Assembly (NCBI GenBank): GCA_964023205.1
Contig: OZ026833.1
Span: 818,501-882,500, forward strand
From: Lutraria lutraria
Lineage: Eukaryota; Mollusca; Bivalvia; Venerida; Mactridae
Length of the DNA: 64,000 bases
Reading direction: 5' to 3'
This document shows, in pieces, positions 10,166 to 22,329 of this stretch (its first letter is position 1; the number at the start of each line of letters is the position of its first letter). Made by a program: the position numbers and the translations under genes. Under the pieces are notes generated by a model. It had not been told where the DNA came from. It made no database searches and saw only the letters and a program-made list of their open reading frames with translations.

Positions 10166-13100
10166 AGTAGCTTGAACTCAGCAGTAGTAAACTTCCAACA
10201 AAGGTTTTTCTTACTCCTTAAGTGTAGACAAATCTGGGCAACAGAATGAGTGAGTTGAATTATCACAAAAATATGGTCAAAACTTTATAAGCAAGAATGT
10301 CACGTGTTTGATGCTCCTCTGAAGTCCAGACCACTTTAATCATCAAACAGATTTAAACTGAAGTATATTAATGTTCATCGAGCTAATGTTTTAATTTAAA
10401 TATAGATCACCCAGGAGACATTTTAAAAACCAGGCGATGCGGACGGTTGCATTTAAAGCATAAAATTTATTTCTATGCAAAGGTCCGATTCTCAGGTAAA
10501 ACCTTAAACTAACGACTGGACCAAATAGAACCGAAATAATCGTCGAGGCAGAAAAAAGATGAATTTATTTATTTCCTTTAGAACAACATTACATTCACGT
10601 CTGTGTGTTTTACAGTCTGAAAATTGACAGGCGAACAAGTACTCTTGTTAGATATGCATCCAAAATGTGTCTCGTGGACAAAAAGTCAAATGATTAAGCT
10701 CGCCTTAATCCGCGGAATTGTTGACGTGCCCCAATCCCCACTCGAGTCGCTTTAGTCGTTACTCCCTCTGGGTATCTCTCCCTTTAGATAGCTAATAATG
10801 AAAAACACTCGACGTGTCGCCAAATGTACAGTTCAGCAGATATTAGTCGATGAAGCAGAAAATTATTTTCTATGGAGCTTTGAAAAGCTGCATTCGTGTA
10901 GAAAATTGTAGATTAACCACGAGTTAAATATTGCTCCGTCCTGATGCGTCCATCTCTTACAGCGTCAAGGTCCGTTTGTTGTTGAAGAAGTGAAACTCAG
11001 ACAGCTGAAACGATAAATTCAACATTTCAAATATTTTCACATCAAATAAAATTGTCAAGTAGAAGATTTTACTTTGATGAACTATTTTTCTTTAGCTTTA
11101 GAGCTGACCAATATAATAATGTTTCTTTTCATTTTATTAAATTTAATCAATACTGCAATTATCACAGTAATATTTTCTAAAACTACATAATTAATGAAAA
11201 AATATTTTTTCTTCAACATAAAATACCGCCTCTGGGAAATTTTCTTGGCTTCAAAATTTGATTTTAGTTGAATTCTATGGTTTGCAAGGAAACCGTAAAA
11301 TTTTCTATTTAAACATGATTGGCTTCGTGTAGTTTGCATACAAATGTCTCTATTGACATTGCTACAATATCCGTGTATGGGTCCTAACTTGATAGATACA
11401 ATACTTGGAAATCAGATCTGGTTTTGGAAGTGCCACTTCTACATTCGTATGTCTTATTTCCCGTGACACAGTCATTCAAATTTCAGACAATATAAAAACA
11501 ACTGAAGTAGTAAGTCACATGAATCAATTACGTACCATGCTTCGTTGTAAGGTCTATTTTACAAACATTATATATGTATTAGTTTCCACGAATCTTACAC
11601 ATTGTAATTATAATTTCATTCGATACATTGAATATTTATAGCACTACTGGATCATTTTTCCAGCGACATCGAATGCTTTGTGATTCTCTCCGCGTTTTCC
11701 AGCCCTAATACATGTACCTTTGTATGAAAACCTAGTCTTGTGAATTTGGTAAACCATAAGATACAAGATTCACTGCGAACATAACAATAGAGGTTGATAT
11801 ACAGATCCTAAGGAGAAAGCATATAATTATACAACATCACGAAATCTAATGTTTTCTGTATATTGACGAACCAATCTCTCGACATAGCGCCGTAAAAAAA
11901 CCTAAAACATATATTTCCACGAAAAAGGAAATTTCCGAAGAATGCCGAAGATAAATAAAACATATTTAACCGACACATATCTGTCGTGATTTCTTCCCGT
12001 AAACAACAGCAAACAACAATGTTGATTACATAACCAACAGAAATGCACTGTAAGATAAATTCATGACTTCAACCATAAACATTCTCATATGTTTCCGTCG
12101 TTGATTCATTTTTGCACTCTATGTTTTCCGTCTTATCACCGTCAGGGACGGTAATGTTTATGTTTGTATCTTTGGTAAAAGAGCTTGACGCAAGGTCGAC
12201 AGGTTGCGGCTTTTTTAACATGACCTAGGCGTGGCGTATGGTTATTCCAGGTAATATCACTGAAGGCATAAAATACAAGATTATTTACGCCCACCTCTGA
12301 TATACTCGCGATATGGGAATGGTGACAGCGAAATACATAATTACAGGACGGGACGCGTTAGTACTGGGTGCACACTCGTTTGGTGAATATCTGCCGCATA
12401 GCTGAACTACTGTATGGGTATATAGACGACCGATGGACCATCATCAAGTAAACACATGTACTACGTCATGGACATTTCGTATCTAACATCACACAGAGCG
12501 GGTACCGTTATGCAGAGACTTTGATATAAATGGTGACATAATTAAAAAATGTCTTGCATTCAACACAATGGAAACTGCTTTATTCTTGAACATTATGACT
12601 CCAGCATCCTTATTTGTCTAAGAAGTGTCATGGCATATTTTAGATAATTCGAGTTCATAATATCAGAAAGAAATTATTAATTTTCTTCACAGATAATCAT
12701 TTTATCATCCCGGGAAGAACAATTAGATAGATGGACAGTAATCATCTAAAAGCCAGACAGACTCCGTGGAAACCTAATTAATAATTTCTTTGTACCAAAA
12801 TTCTCGTCCATTTTCTGATTTTAGCCGGCATGTCCTGGGGCCAGTTGGGCAGCTAATTCGGGAGAACACTTGCTTCATTTTATGTTTCTTTTTCGGGTTT
12901 TAAGTCAAGCTCACAACGAAATGTAATTTTAGAGGCTGGCGTATGTGAGATTATTAGTTTTTTACGGAGTTAGAGAAGTCGGAACTTGATCTAATTCTTG
13001 GAGGAGTGACTCGGAGACTCGTAAATTGCTACAAGGATGAGAATATAACTACCATAATACAAGGTCTGCCAGGCCTGTGAACAACTGAGACTCTGAAGAA

Positions 13101-13791
13101 ACTGTCTAATATGGTTTAGTTTCTGATTAGTCAGAAACACCATAAAAACTGTCTACATTTGATCATAATAAGGTATTTGCTGAACAAATTACGATGTGAG
13201 CATTCATTAAAAGGGATTCTAGTACCGAAGGGCTTAGAGATGAAGAGGTCTTACAGACAGAGACAGATATTGTAGAACTAACAACAATAAATCGTGAATT
13301 GTATACAAAGTGTGCACGTATATATACACATAATGTACATTTTGTATTTGGAACATAATATACGTTGTATGTACCACACGCTAGTTTGAAATGATAACAC
13401 ATCTAAATAAATGAACGTTTTTATTACCATGGTTAATATTTTACAAATTTTAAGAACAAAAAATTATTTTACGATCCCTTGTTATGGATTCATATTTGTT
13501 TAACAGAAATCAACATGTCTGTTTTTTATCATGTCTGTCCTAGAGGAATTATCTAAACTTCACTAAACCTAATTTCCATCCTGTATCGTCCATAAGAGAT
13601 TTCTGTTTCAGCCAGTATATAAAATAAATACTCAATACGTAGCATGATACATAATTTGGCGTAATATCTCGGGACGTTAAGTTTCATATTACCGGAAATT
13701 ATTTACATAATTGTGTCTATAGGTTTAGAGCTGGTAAGTTCATACTCGGTACTCATGAAGGCAACCAGTTCAGGAGAACTAGTTAAAATCT
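10166..13791. other. Intergenic, no gene seen
   Basis: AT-rich. A few open frames of 60-85 codons occur on both strands but start on non-ATG triplets or have leucine/isoleucine/phenylalanine-heavy random-like composition. No tRNA, transposon terminus or promoter pattern was recognised. Confidence 0.45.
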
Positions 13792-13855
13792 AAACTGGTC
13801 CCCGTTCCATTCTGCAGTGCACCAAAAGCTTTGTACAGACAGACTGAACGGGAGC
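13792..13855 (+). mobile_element. Family M miniature element (AAACTGGT end), single copy
   Basis: Reads AAACTGGTCCCCGTTCCAT, TCTGCAGTGCACCAAAAGC, TTTGTACAGACAGAC and a degenerate right end GAACGGGAGC. Compared with the copies at 15221-15365, the intact family appears to be about 70 bp with terminal inverted repeats AAACTGGTTCCCGTT / AACGGGAACCAGTTT. Confidence 0.6.
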
Positions 13856-13947
13856 TCTGACAGAGTTATCGTTCTTGATACGCGTATTGTTTCATTAAAG
13901 TAAGATCAAAGGGCGACAACTCTCTATCTAGCAAATTGGAAATCGCA

Positions 13948-13970
13948 CCCCCCCCCCAAAGAAAAAAAAA
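13948..13970 (+). repeat. Poly(C) then poly(A) homopolymer tract
   Basis: Ten C residues followed by AAAG and nine A residues. A low-complexity tract with no wider context. Confidence 0.9.
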
Positions 13971-16523
13971 CGTTACTTGATGTGTACCAGATTTAATAGC
14001 AACTCTTTATAAGTGAGTAAAATGGCGACAGGGGCGATACGTATAGTAGTTCATCGACCCGGTCCTTTTTTGTTTCATTAAAAAGTGTAAAATGAACGTT
14101 GCATGAGTTACTAGGTGAATGTACTTCTCTTAAAGAGGGTTCGCACTGGAGCCACACCTACCGTCTAGATCCAGCGTTATTGGTCGCTCTCCTTATGAGA
14201 TTTGATGATGAAAATACAGGGATGTCGGTTATAGTACCGATCGGTAAATCAAGTAATTGTTACATGGAACGGTTAACCGGTCAGTTATATATCTGGTTGA
14301 TGAATATATATAATCCACACACAATTTAATATAGTAAATTATATGTAAAGACATTATTTGACACGGTGTTGGCCTGTAAAATAAGTTATCAGAATGAATC
14401 GGGATAATTTAAGACGCCTCGCTGTCATGGGTACTATTCAAATTAATGTAACATTAGAATTTGAGAAATAGATGAAACTTTTCTTTCTTTAGTTTAGTTT
14501 TCGCATTAATTCTTCAAGGTAGCTTGTGTGATGTTTTCAATTTTCTCTTATTTTTTGTTCATGTCAAGAGAAATAATCACTTTAAAATTACCATGTAACC
14601 GTGTTACCTCGCACAAATGAAACACGATATTAACACAGAGGTAGTGAGAAAATGATAGATTTGTCCAAATAATGAGTTTTCTTTTTATATTTCTTATTGG
14701 AACCTTTCGTCCTCATTTTGAATATTTGTTATTTATGATTAAGCCATAATATAAATTTGAAGACGATCCCGTAGTCTGCTTTCAAATTCATCCGTTTGAC
14801 TCCAAGGTGGGTAATTTTAGGATCGGTTCTTTTAAAATCGAATATTTAATTATTATGACATTTTAAATGTTTCATTTTAATTAACCAGTGTACTTATAAA
14901 TGGATATATTGTTATTTTATGAAATATCGTGTATGCCTCATTTGATTTCTTTGGAAATATCGACCTTGTTTTTAAGTCGATGTCGGAGTCAATTGGACAT
15001 GTAACAGATCAAAGCTTTAACACATTTGAACAAACTTTTATTTGAGTCAAACGTTTTATTAATATCATTCATTTACATAATGTGATAATATCTTAAAATG
15101 ATATCGTTGGATGACATTTCTGTATCTTTTGGAGACGTCCAAATACCAGAATCTTTGCTGAATATTTAACTTTATGTATAAGACGCTGTATCCAGAGTTG
15201 TCTGTCTTGTTTAAACCCTTAACTGGTTCTCGTTCCGTGTTGCAGTGCACCAGACAGAGTCAACGGGGACCAGTTTAGTTTAACACCCAGAATAAACTGG
15301 TTCCTGTTGACTTGTCTGTACATGTACAAAGCACTTTGATGCACAGCAACATGGAACGGGTACTAGAATTCATCATAGTGATTGTAGCAAGAACGGTAAC
15401 TCTTGATAAGAACTGTATTCAGACCTGTAGATGTCCACATTCGGCATCTTCCGGAAGGTAATTTGTTATCATATATACGAGCTTACGTAGATTATTTAAA
15501 TTTGTCATCATTTTCAAACTCAAACGACGCTGCACACGTAAAAGTCCTGTACACAATCAGTAAACTGAATTCTACCAATTTAGTTGTACATTATACATTG
15601 TTTTTATTCTCCGTAAGTTTGTTCTTAGAATGTCTGCGAGTACTCGTGTACCGTGAAATACTGAAATATCTAAATGCCTGATAATGAACGTATCTCTCTG
15701 GATTAAAGTACATAATTTTATTTGTTCTTTTCTCTTTAAGCAATAAACAATTAGAGAAAATCTGTTTTAAACAATCTTAAATGTGAAAAACGCTTCGTAA
15801 GAGCAACTGCTAGTTAGAACATCTGTGACATTTCTCACACGTTTATCTTGGTCTGGTATAATTGGACACTGAATCAGTATCATTAGAAGCAAGAATGGAG
15901 CCCGGGACATCCGCTGCCAGGGCTGGGCATCTATCATATGGACAGAATACATTAAACGGTGACAAAACTCATCCACTTTGGAGTCGGAAATCGTCACCTT
16001 TTTCTCATAGAATTATATTATAGTTGCTATGGTGACAAATACTCATCACATACATCAACGTGTTTACACCTTAAAACTGTTTAAGGGGATAATTGTCCTT
16101 CATTAAGAACCCACAATCCCTAAAGGTCCCTATTCCGGCCCCTATATATACAATAAACAATATAAAGGAATTATCAATAACTCATAATAAGCGTGATAAT
16201 TTTCATAGTAATCGTGTATCTAACAATTAACACTGGAATTGTTTTATTGTTATTATAGTATTTGTTTATGCATAACGATACACAGAGTTATTATTATAAC
16301 ACGTTGGTATGAATCATTTGACGGTAGACAATCGATTACAATAAATAAATCTACTTTTATCAATATAAGTCAAGTTTACTAGAATTTACTTTAACTAGAT
16401 CTAAAACTGATTTTGCCGGTCCATAAATGTTTAGTACTTCAAAATTCATGAAAGAAAACTTAATTTGGCTTTTTTCTGTTGTCATTTGAAGTACATTGTA
16501 CATTAATTATAGGTTGTAGAAGA
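13971..16523. other. Intergenic apart from the family M pair
   Basis: No convincing exon. Open frames at about 14099-14329 and 15403-15681 on the + strand are 76 and 92 codons long but lack any recognised motif. The first starts on a non-ATG triplet and neither has a promoter or poly(A) context I can defend. Confidence 0.4.
15221..15365. mobile_element. Two family M elements in inverted tail-to-tail arrangement
   Basis: The first copy (about 15221-15277) runs from AACTGGTTCTCGTTCC to CAACGGGGACCAGTTTA. The second (about 15294-15365) is its reverse complement, from AAACTGGTTCCTGTTGACTT to AGCAACATGGAACGGGTAC. Each has inverted termini, and the pair forms a long imperfect foldback. The second copy retains CTGTACATGTACAAAGC in its centre, which the first copy has lost. 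Confidence 0.65.
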
Positions 16524-16760
16524 GCCGCGGTCGTGGTCCAGTGTTTAGAGGGCTGGATTTGTTACCAGGCGGTCTGTGTTCGATTCCCGGTCGCGGCAGG
16601 TCATACTCTTCCAACAAAATTATACAAAAATGTTTATTTTTCTTCACATGTGGAGAAGTTACCAGTTCCTGGTGGATGGGTAAGTCAGTACTAGTTCGAA
16701 TATTGTCCGGGAAAACTGGTTAGGTGAATCGGCCGTCATGCATATATGACTGATAGAAGA
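16524..16760 (+). mobile_element. tRNA-derived SINE
   Basis: The head (16524-16598) folds like a tRNA. The 5' GCCGCGG pairs with 3' TCGCGGC over seven positions (one G-T), there is a TTCGATT T-loop within B box GTTCGATTCC, and an A-box-like GTGGTCCAGTGTTTAGAG. The anticodon arm is irregular: four stem pairs and an eight-base loop holding GTTA. The head therefore looks like a SINE promoter and not a working tRNA gene. A body of about 160 bp follows, ending in GGCCGTCATGCATATATGACTG, which resembles the conserved tail seen in mollusc SINEs. Confidence 0.7.
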
Positions 16761-18440
16761 CGATCATGTCAGGTGATCAGGTTAATTCATTTTAAAAAAA
16801 GTGTGAATAGACGAAAAGTTCGCATCTTATTCATGGACGTTTTTTCTGCTCGATTTGCGCGAGTCGCTTGTCTGGTTACAAGTTTAATTGAATTAAAGAG
16901 AGAGGTCGGTGGTCCGGCAGAATTCAACTGATTTTGATTTATGATAAACCGGTAGCGAGGTTTGACCCGAGCTGTAACCAGAGATGATTGTATAAAACAC
17001 CAACAGGATTCTGTTTTGTTAAACCACAATTGTTTATTTTATAACAATGTCTATATTTGCATTCGAGATTTTCAACCATTCGAGCGGGCCTATGATAAAT
17101 GTGTATATTTCACTGACACCCATTCTCTACATGGTTCATGTTACTAATTATTCGCCCGGATTGAGTTGTTACAATGTCCTGAATGCTGTATTTACACCAT
17201 AACAAATGTGAATTTTAAGCCCTGTGGCCAACATCGTCCCATGACGTCCTAAAGTCTGGCTAGCAACACGACAGAACCCATGTCTTATTATTTAATTGAA
17301 TCTATTTGTAGAATTAATGTTATTTTATAAACACGTGAAACATTATATTTTAAACTATTTAACGATCTAATGACACATCACAGTGGTGAGCTCGTGTGAG
17401 AAATTTAAGATTTACACTGTGGTAAAAATACTTGAATTATTTCAAGTAACAAATGGAAATATTTATCGTATAATTGTCGATAAGAATCCCACTCGTTTAA
17501 AATAATGCACGTGTACTTTATTATATTTCTAAATAAAACGGACAGGATTTTAACGGGCTAAACTTTCAAAGTTTATCAAAGCAATTAAATGAAATCTATT
17601 GAATTAAGTTATCCATATTGAATATAAAACAGAACAACTATTACTGGTCAATGCATTACCGAATTAAGACTTGTGGTGTTTTCGTGACGACCCTTACCGA
17701 GTGACGATATTCACCGAAACGTACCATGGAAAACGTGACGGTACAGACCTCTGGTCCGCTTAGTTTTGATAATTCTCTCCGTACAGTGCCAGAAAAATGA
17801 CGTCAGAAAAAGTAGTGACTGGTCAGGTTCCCTGCCTTCTTTGATTTTGAAAATAAGTAGCGTCAGGGGCAGGTTACTCCAGACTAAACTGTGACAGGAA
17901 ATTGTTAAGGATAAAGAGCGACTCTATTTAAGAAAACCGTAACGATACTGACCGGAATGTCTCAGTGATATAGAGATCAGATAAATGTACTAAAATGTTT
18001 TAAAACCATTTTTCAAGTTTGTCGTTTGTCATTGAATCCGTTGATGCTATCAGAACGTAATAATTTCTTCCGTAATTGATGAGGGTCGTTCATCATATAA
18101 ATGCCTGATTAAATTGTTTACTATCATGATTTACCGTCAGCGTCTGATGAAATAATTATATTTAGACAAGTTTCGAAGAAGTTTAGTTTGAAATTTTCAT
18201 TTTAAATCTCAAATACCTAATACATGTTCCTATTAAATAATAAGGTACTTCAGGGTCCTGTGTGGAAGACGTAGCTGTCAAAGTGTAGACAAATAAAACA
18301 TTATATGTATATTAATATTTTCATATACTAACAAACATATTTTGGTCATTTAGCAATATTTGCTAATGTAAAACACAATAATTTGAGCGAGTTTTCTTCT
18401 AGATTCTCGGTACAGTACACCATGTGATAACATGAACATA
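16761..18440. other. Intergenic, no gene seen
   Basis: Short open frames on both strands between 16746 and 17147 overlap one another and start on non-ATG triplets or run into SINE sequence. No other structure was recognised. Confidence 0.45.
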
Positions 18441-18618
18441 CAGTACAACCTCTACACAGTGGCCCTCTCTTGAGCAAAAACCTCACTTCAACAACAGCAT
18501 GATTTTTCCCACTGCATGATTTAACTATTAATTGAACCTCTCTAGAGCAACAACCTCTCAACAACAACATATTAATTTTGCCACTCTCAAAGGATGTTAA
18601 TTTGGAGAAGTTGCATTG
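18441..18618 (+). mobile_element. Family B MITE, complete copy with TA flanks
   Basis: Starts TA|CAGTACAACCTCTACACAG and ends GGAGAAGTTGCATTG|TA, so the ends are imperfect inverted repeats (CAGTACAACCTCT / CAATGCAACTTCT) and both sides carry TA, as in TA-targeting elements. The interior has CTCTCTTGAGCAA and CTCTCTAGAGCAACAACCTC units. It is 178 bp long with no coding capacity. Related copies are at 23909 and 29780. Confidence 0.75.
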
Positions 18619-20025
18619 TATATGTATGCTGGATTTTATGCAGAGTTCTGATTTATCTATCATAGTTGAGAGATTACTGTTAATAATAAAGTGACCGTTA
18701 GACGGACGGTGGTAAACTCAGCTTAAACTGTACCCGGTCACTATTTTTACATGTTTCGTTTGCAGACAACATTATTATACAAATACGACACGATAAATCA
18801 TACACCAACATGCTATGTTTGTCAGTAATGGTCCATTCTTTATATAAATCTACGTCTAGTTCACATCAGATCTACAACTTCTGGTGATGTATTACTAACA
18901 TAGATATACATACAACATTAATCTTGTATTCCACCTGGACCAACTTGAGATCCTTCTCTCCGTCCAAATATGTCATCTGTTTTTTCTCATCAAGTTTAAA
19001 TCCCAATAATGATGACTACACGCGTATGTCAATATTTTTATGAACTTACTTGTAATCTGAATAATGTTTGAAAATAAATCAAAAGACTGTCAATCACAGA
19101 ATATACTCAGGTTGAGATTAAATTGAAAACTCAAATCTGAGATTTGCCTTTTAGACAATGAAAATATCGTCTCATTAGAAAACAGTGTTTCCAAACGTTC
19201 TTTCATCTACAGAACGAAAAAACCATTGCTTTGTACTTTCAAGAATATATTATACAATGACGTCGCATTTTCATCATTTTTAGCGAACGTCTTCTGATGA
19301 AAGTCTAAAAAAATGTCGAGACTAAGGACTTAAAATTTCTTTTACAATTCGTCATTTCTTAATTTTATTCTTGTAATATCCTCAAGTATGTTTTGTAAGA
19401 TATGAATTAATTGTATTTCATTCTCCGTGCTATCCAATTCATCTGTGTTTTCGACAGGCTTATTACAGAGATATTAAATTTCATTTTCAACTGTAATTGA
19501 AATGATAGAATCTCGGGAACTTAGAATCTCTCGCGCTATGAGGTTAATTGTCAATTAGAGAAGTAATCCGTCTTGTTATTATGAAATATCTCTGAAAATC
19601 TGGTACTAATGAAAAAATGGTATCACTATAATGACATTTGACGAAAATGTTAACTGTACAATAATACCTCACTAAGTGGCCACTTGAATATAAATATTTA
19701 CTATTTTCAGACAGGTTTTTAAGATTATATCTACAGTTAGACTCGACTATGAGATCACTTTATGTTAAGGCCGATTTTTGATGAAACAATGAACTAAGTG
19801 CTTTAATCTACAAAATATGAACTCGGCATTTTTTTGTGTTTGTAATATTTTTTCTTGTGTTTGATGTCGCACCAACATCCAGGTTCATATTTGGCAACTC
19901 TCCCCTGCTGTAATGGTGGAAGATGATTTGAACTCATAGCGGTGAGATGCTGGTGATAATTTCTCAGAGAACATAACCAATCAACAACAGAGCCCACTGT
20001 GTTGGTAATAAAAACAGCTGCATGA
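18619..20025. other. Intergenic; worn CAGT-type element fragment near 19658
   Basis: Around 19655-19690 there is TACAATAATACCTCACTAAGTGGCCACTTG, reminiscent of the ends of the TA-flanked MITEs here but too diverged to bound. The rest is AT-rich without recognised features. Confidence 0.3.
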
Positions 20026-20092
20026 CCAAAAACAACAACAAGAACAACAACAATATAATTATCATCATCATCAACAACAATAAGGAGCACCA
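20026..20092 (+). repeat. AAC/ATC microsatellite
   Basis: Imperfect (AAC)n interrupted by AAG, then (ATC)4, then AACAACAATAAG. The open frames through it on either strand are low-complexity artefacts. Confidence 0.85.
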
Positions 20093-22008
20093 CCACGATG
20101 GACAGCAACAACATCTCCCACCAACAATACTACCATACCAGCTTTATGCTAAACAGTAATTGATACATGTATAACAAAAGATGTATCTTTCTTGTCAAAT
20201 CTACGGATTGGCAATAATAAGAAGCATGAACCTAAACCATGATCGTTTGTTCTTAGTTATGTTAGCAGTTCGTGTCTCAGAGCACCTTCTGGCACATAGA
20301 TTTATGTCTAGTCGTAAAAAGTTCCTATATTGTCATTTCATTGTCTTCTGTTCAAACAAACGTCTTATCTATATACTTATGTCTTTATTACTTTCTTCTA
20401 TGTGTTACAGAACTGGTAACTTCTAAGTATCATCCTCTATAACAGACGAACTTACTCCGTGTGCGTTTTCCTAATTCTACTTCTGTTGTGTTAATAGAAA
20501 TAGTCTTTGGTGATCACTTAAAATACTCAGAAAGATGTAATTTTCTTATATTACTAGTACCTAGGTTAATTACCTGTTACACACGCTTAGACATACGTAG
20601 TTCTTAAGTTTCTAATACTAATTCCAAAGGGTCATAATTGCCTCTTTATTTATTTGTGATGCTCTCGGCAGTATTTTGGTGGTTAGCGACAAATGAACAC
20701 AGACGACAGACCACAACTGACCAAGAGATCAGGAGGAAACGGAGGAAATTGTCCAACATTTAGGTTTTTATCAAAAGATGTTCTCTTATCTTATGAATAA
20801 AAAGCATTGCTAGGCACCTTTAGAATATTTTTACACAGTAATAAAATAGTACTTATTTTCAGAAATTTTGAAATGAAAATCCCACTTCTGAATATTGAAT
20901 ATAGCACACATATTCAATGTCAGGATCAGGCATATCGAAAAATATAAAAGCACAAAAACAGTTTGGTATTTATCGCATCAGGGTCAAATTAGTTGGGGTG
21001 ATAAGAAAGGGTTAATATATTTACTTAACTCATACTTTTATAACCCATAACTACACATATTGAAACAAAGTTTATAGAGTTATATATGTTTTATGTAACA
21101 GATGTAGAAAGCCATTGAACCTGAAATATAATAATAAAAAATAGAAAACAGAGAATCCGAAAAAATCATCAACAATCCACGAATTCCTGACCGACTGAAA
21201 TCAGACACTTTTCTACCAGAAACGCTGAGAAAACATGCAGAGGAACATTTTACAGAAAGCTTGAAAAGCCCATTATTACATGATTGTCATAATTCTGAAG
21301 ATTTGGCAGTTAGCAGTCAAGCCTCCGTGGAATTTATGACATTCGACAAACATTTCTTATTTAATGCTCAAAGGAATATCTAGAAACCACGCCGCAATTA
21401 ACTCAGATCATCTGCTGAGCAAAAACATGACATTCGTTTTGTTTTAATACAAAACATATATAAATCCTACTTCATTAACTTTGCTATGCAGAATTTGCTA
21501 GGTTTGGAATGCGTAGAATTTTTGACAAGTACATTAAGCGCGCCCGACTCTCTGTTGAATTGTCCATGTTGGAAATCTAGACACATTCTAGAAGCAGTGA
21601 TTTCAACGCCGGCGTATTAATGTCAGCACATTATTTTAATTGAGAAAATTTATACATCAGGAGTTTTGCGTCAAAATAACGATTCCCACGCTGTGTGAAA
21701 AACGTCCACCGCCATTGCGGAAACCACAAACGGTTAAGATTAGGAATATAAACCATTAAGAAATAATAGTTGTTTCGAATCACGCCTTAATATATTTTTT
21801 CGACAAAACTCTCAAATGCTTGATGCAAGAATAATTGTGTAAAAATAAAAACATAAGAGGATATGCTCCCCTCCTCCCGATATAACATAGTTTCAATGAT
21901 GCTGCACTTTGTTGCTCCCGGTTTAGAAAGCTCCACCCAAGTTGTGTTAGTTATAATTTATTACATGTCTTCGTATATTTCAAGAAGTTAAACTTTTAAA
22001 AATTGTAA
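20093..22008. other. Intergenic, no gene seen
   Basis: AT-rich sequence. The 81-codon open frame at 20181-20426 starts with ATG but has no recognisable motif and no supporting signals. Confidence 0.4.
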
Positions 22009-22054
22009 GATACATGTATTCCTTTGTGTCGTCCTGTAAAGAAATACATGTATC
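22009..22054. other. Hairpin built from two ATACATGTAT palindromes
   Basis: GATACATGTATT at 22009-22020 is inverted as AATACATGTATC at 22043-22054, with partial pairing continuing inward (CCTTTG against AAAG). Each arm is itself palindromic around TACATGTA, so two alternative foldings are possible. Confidence 0.6.
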
Positions 22055-22280
22055 ATTATATTGAAACTTTTAGGAACTTGATTCTGACAGGGATTCCATC
22101 ATATCATTATTTAACTGATTAAAGAAATTGCACCAACTTTCTATTTTCTGACGATCAAATCGTTGAGGCTGACATACATACAGCATATTTTTCTCCCTGA
22201 TATGTTGTTTATTCAGATACTTTGAAGAATGGCATTACTTGTAGCATGAAACAATATAAACAGCGCCAGTAACGATACCA

Positions 22281-22329
22281 ATAATGATGATGATTCAGAT
22301 GACAGTGATAATGATGATGATAATGAAGG
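22281..22329 (+). repeat. Imperfect (GAT)n microsatellite
   Basis: Repeats of AATGATGATGAT with CAGATGACAGTGATA interruptions. Low-complexity sequence. Confidence 0.8.

Noticed and set aside
15403..15681. 92-codon + strand frame
   Set aside because: Composition is rich in Leu, Ser and Val with no recognised motif. No promoter, splice or poly(A) arrangement supports it. Left as unresolved sequence.
16524..16598. A functional tRNA gene
   Set aside because: The acceptor and T arms fit, but the anticodon stem has only four pairs with an eight-base loop, and a SINE-like body follows without a T-run terminator directly after the head.
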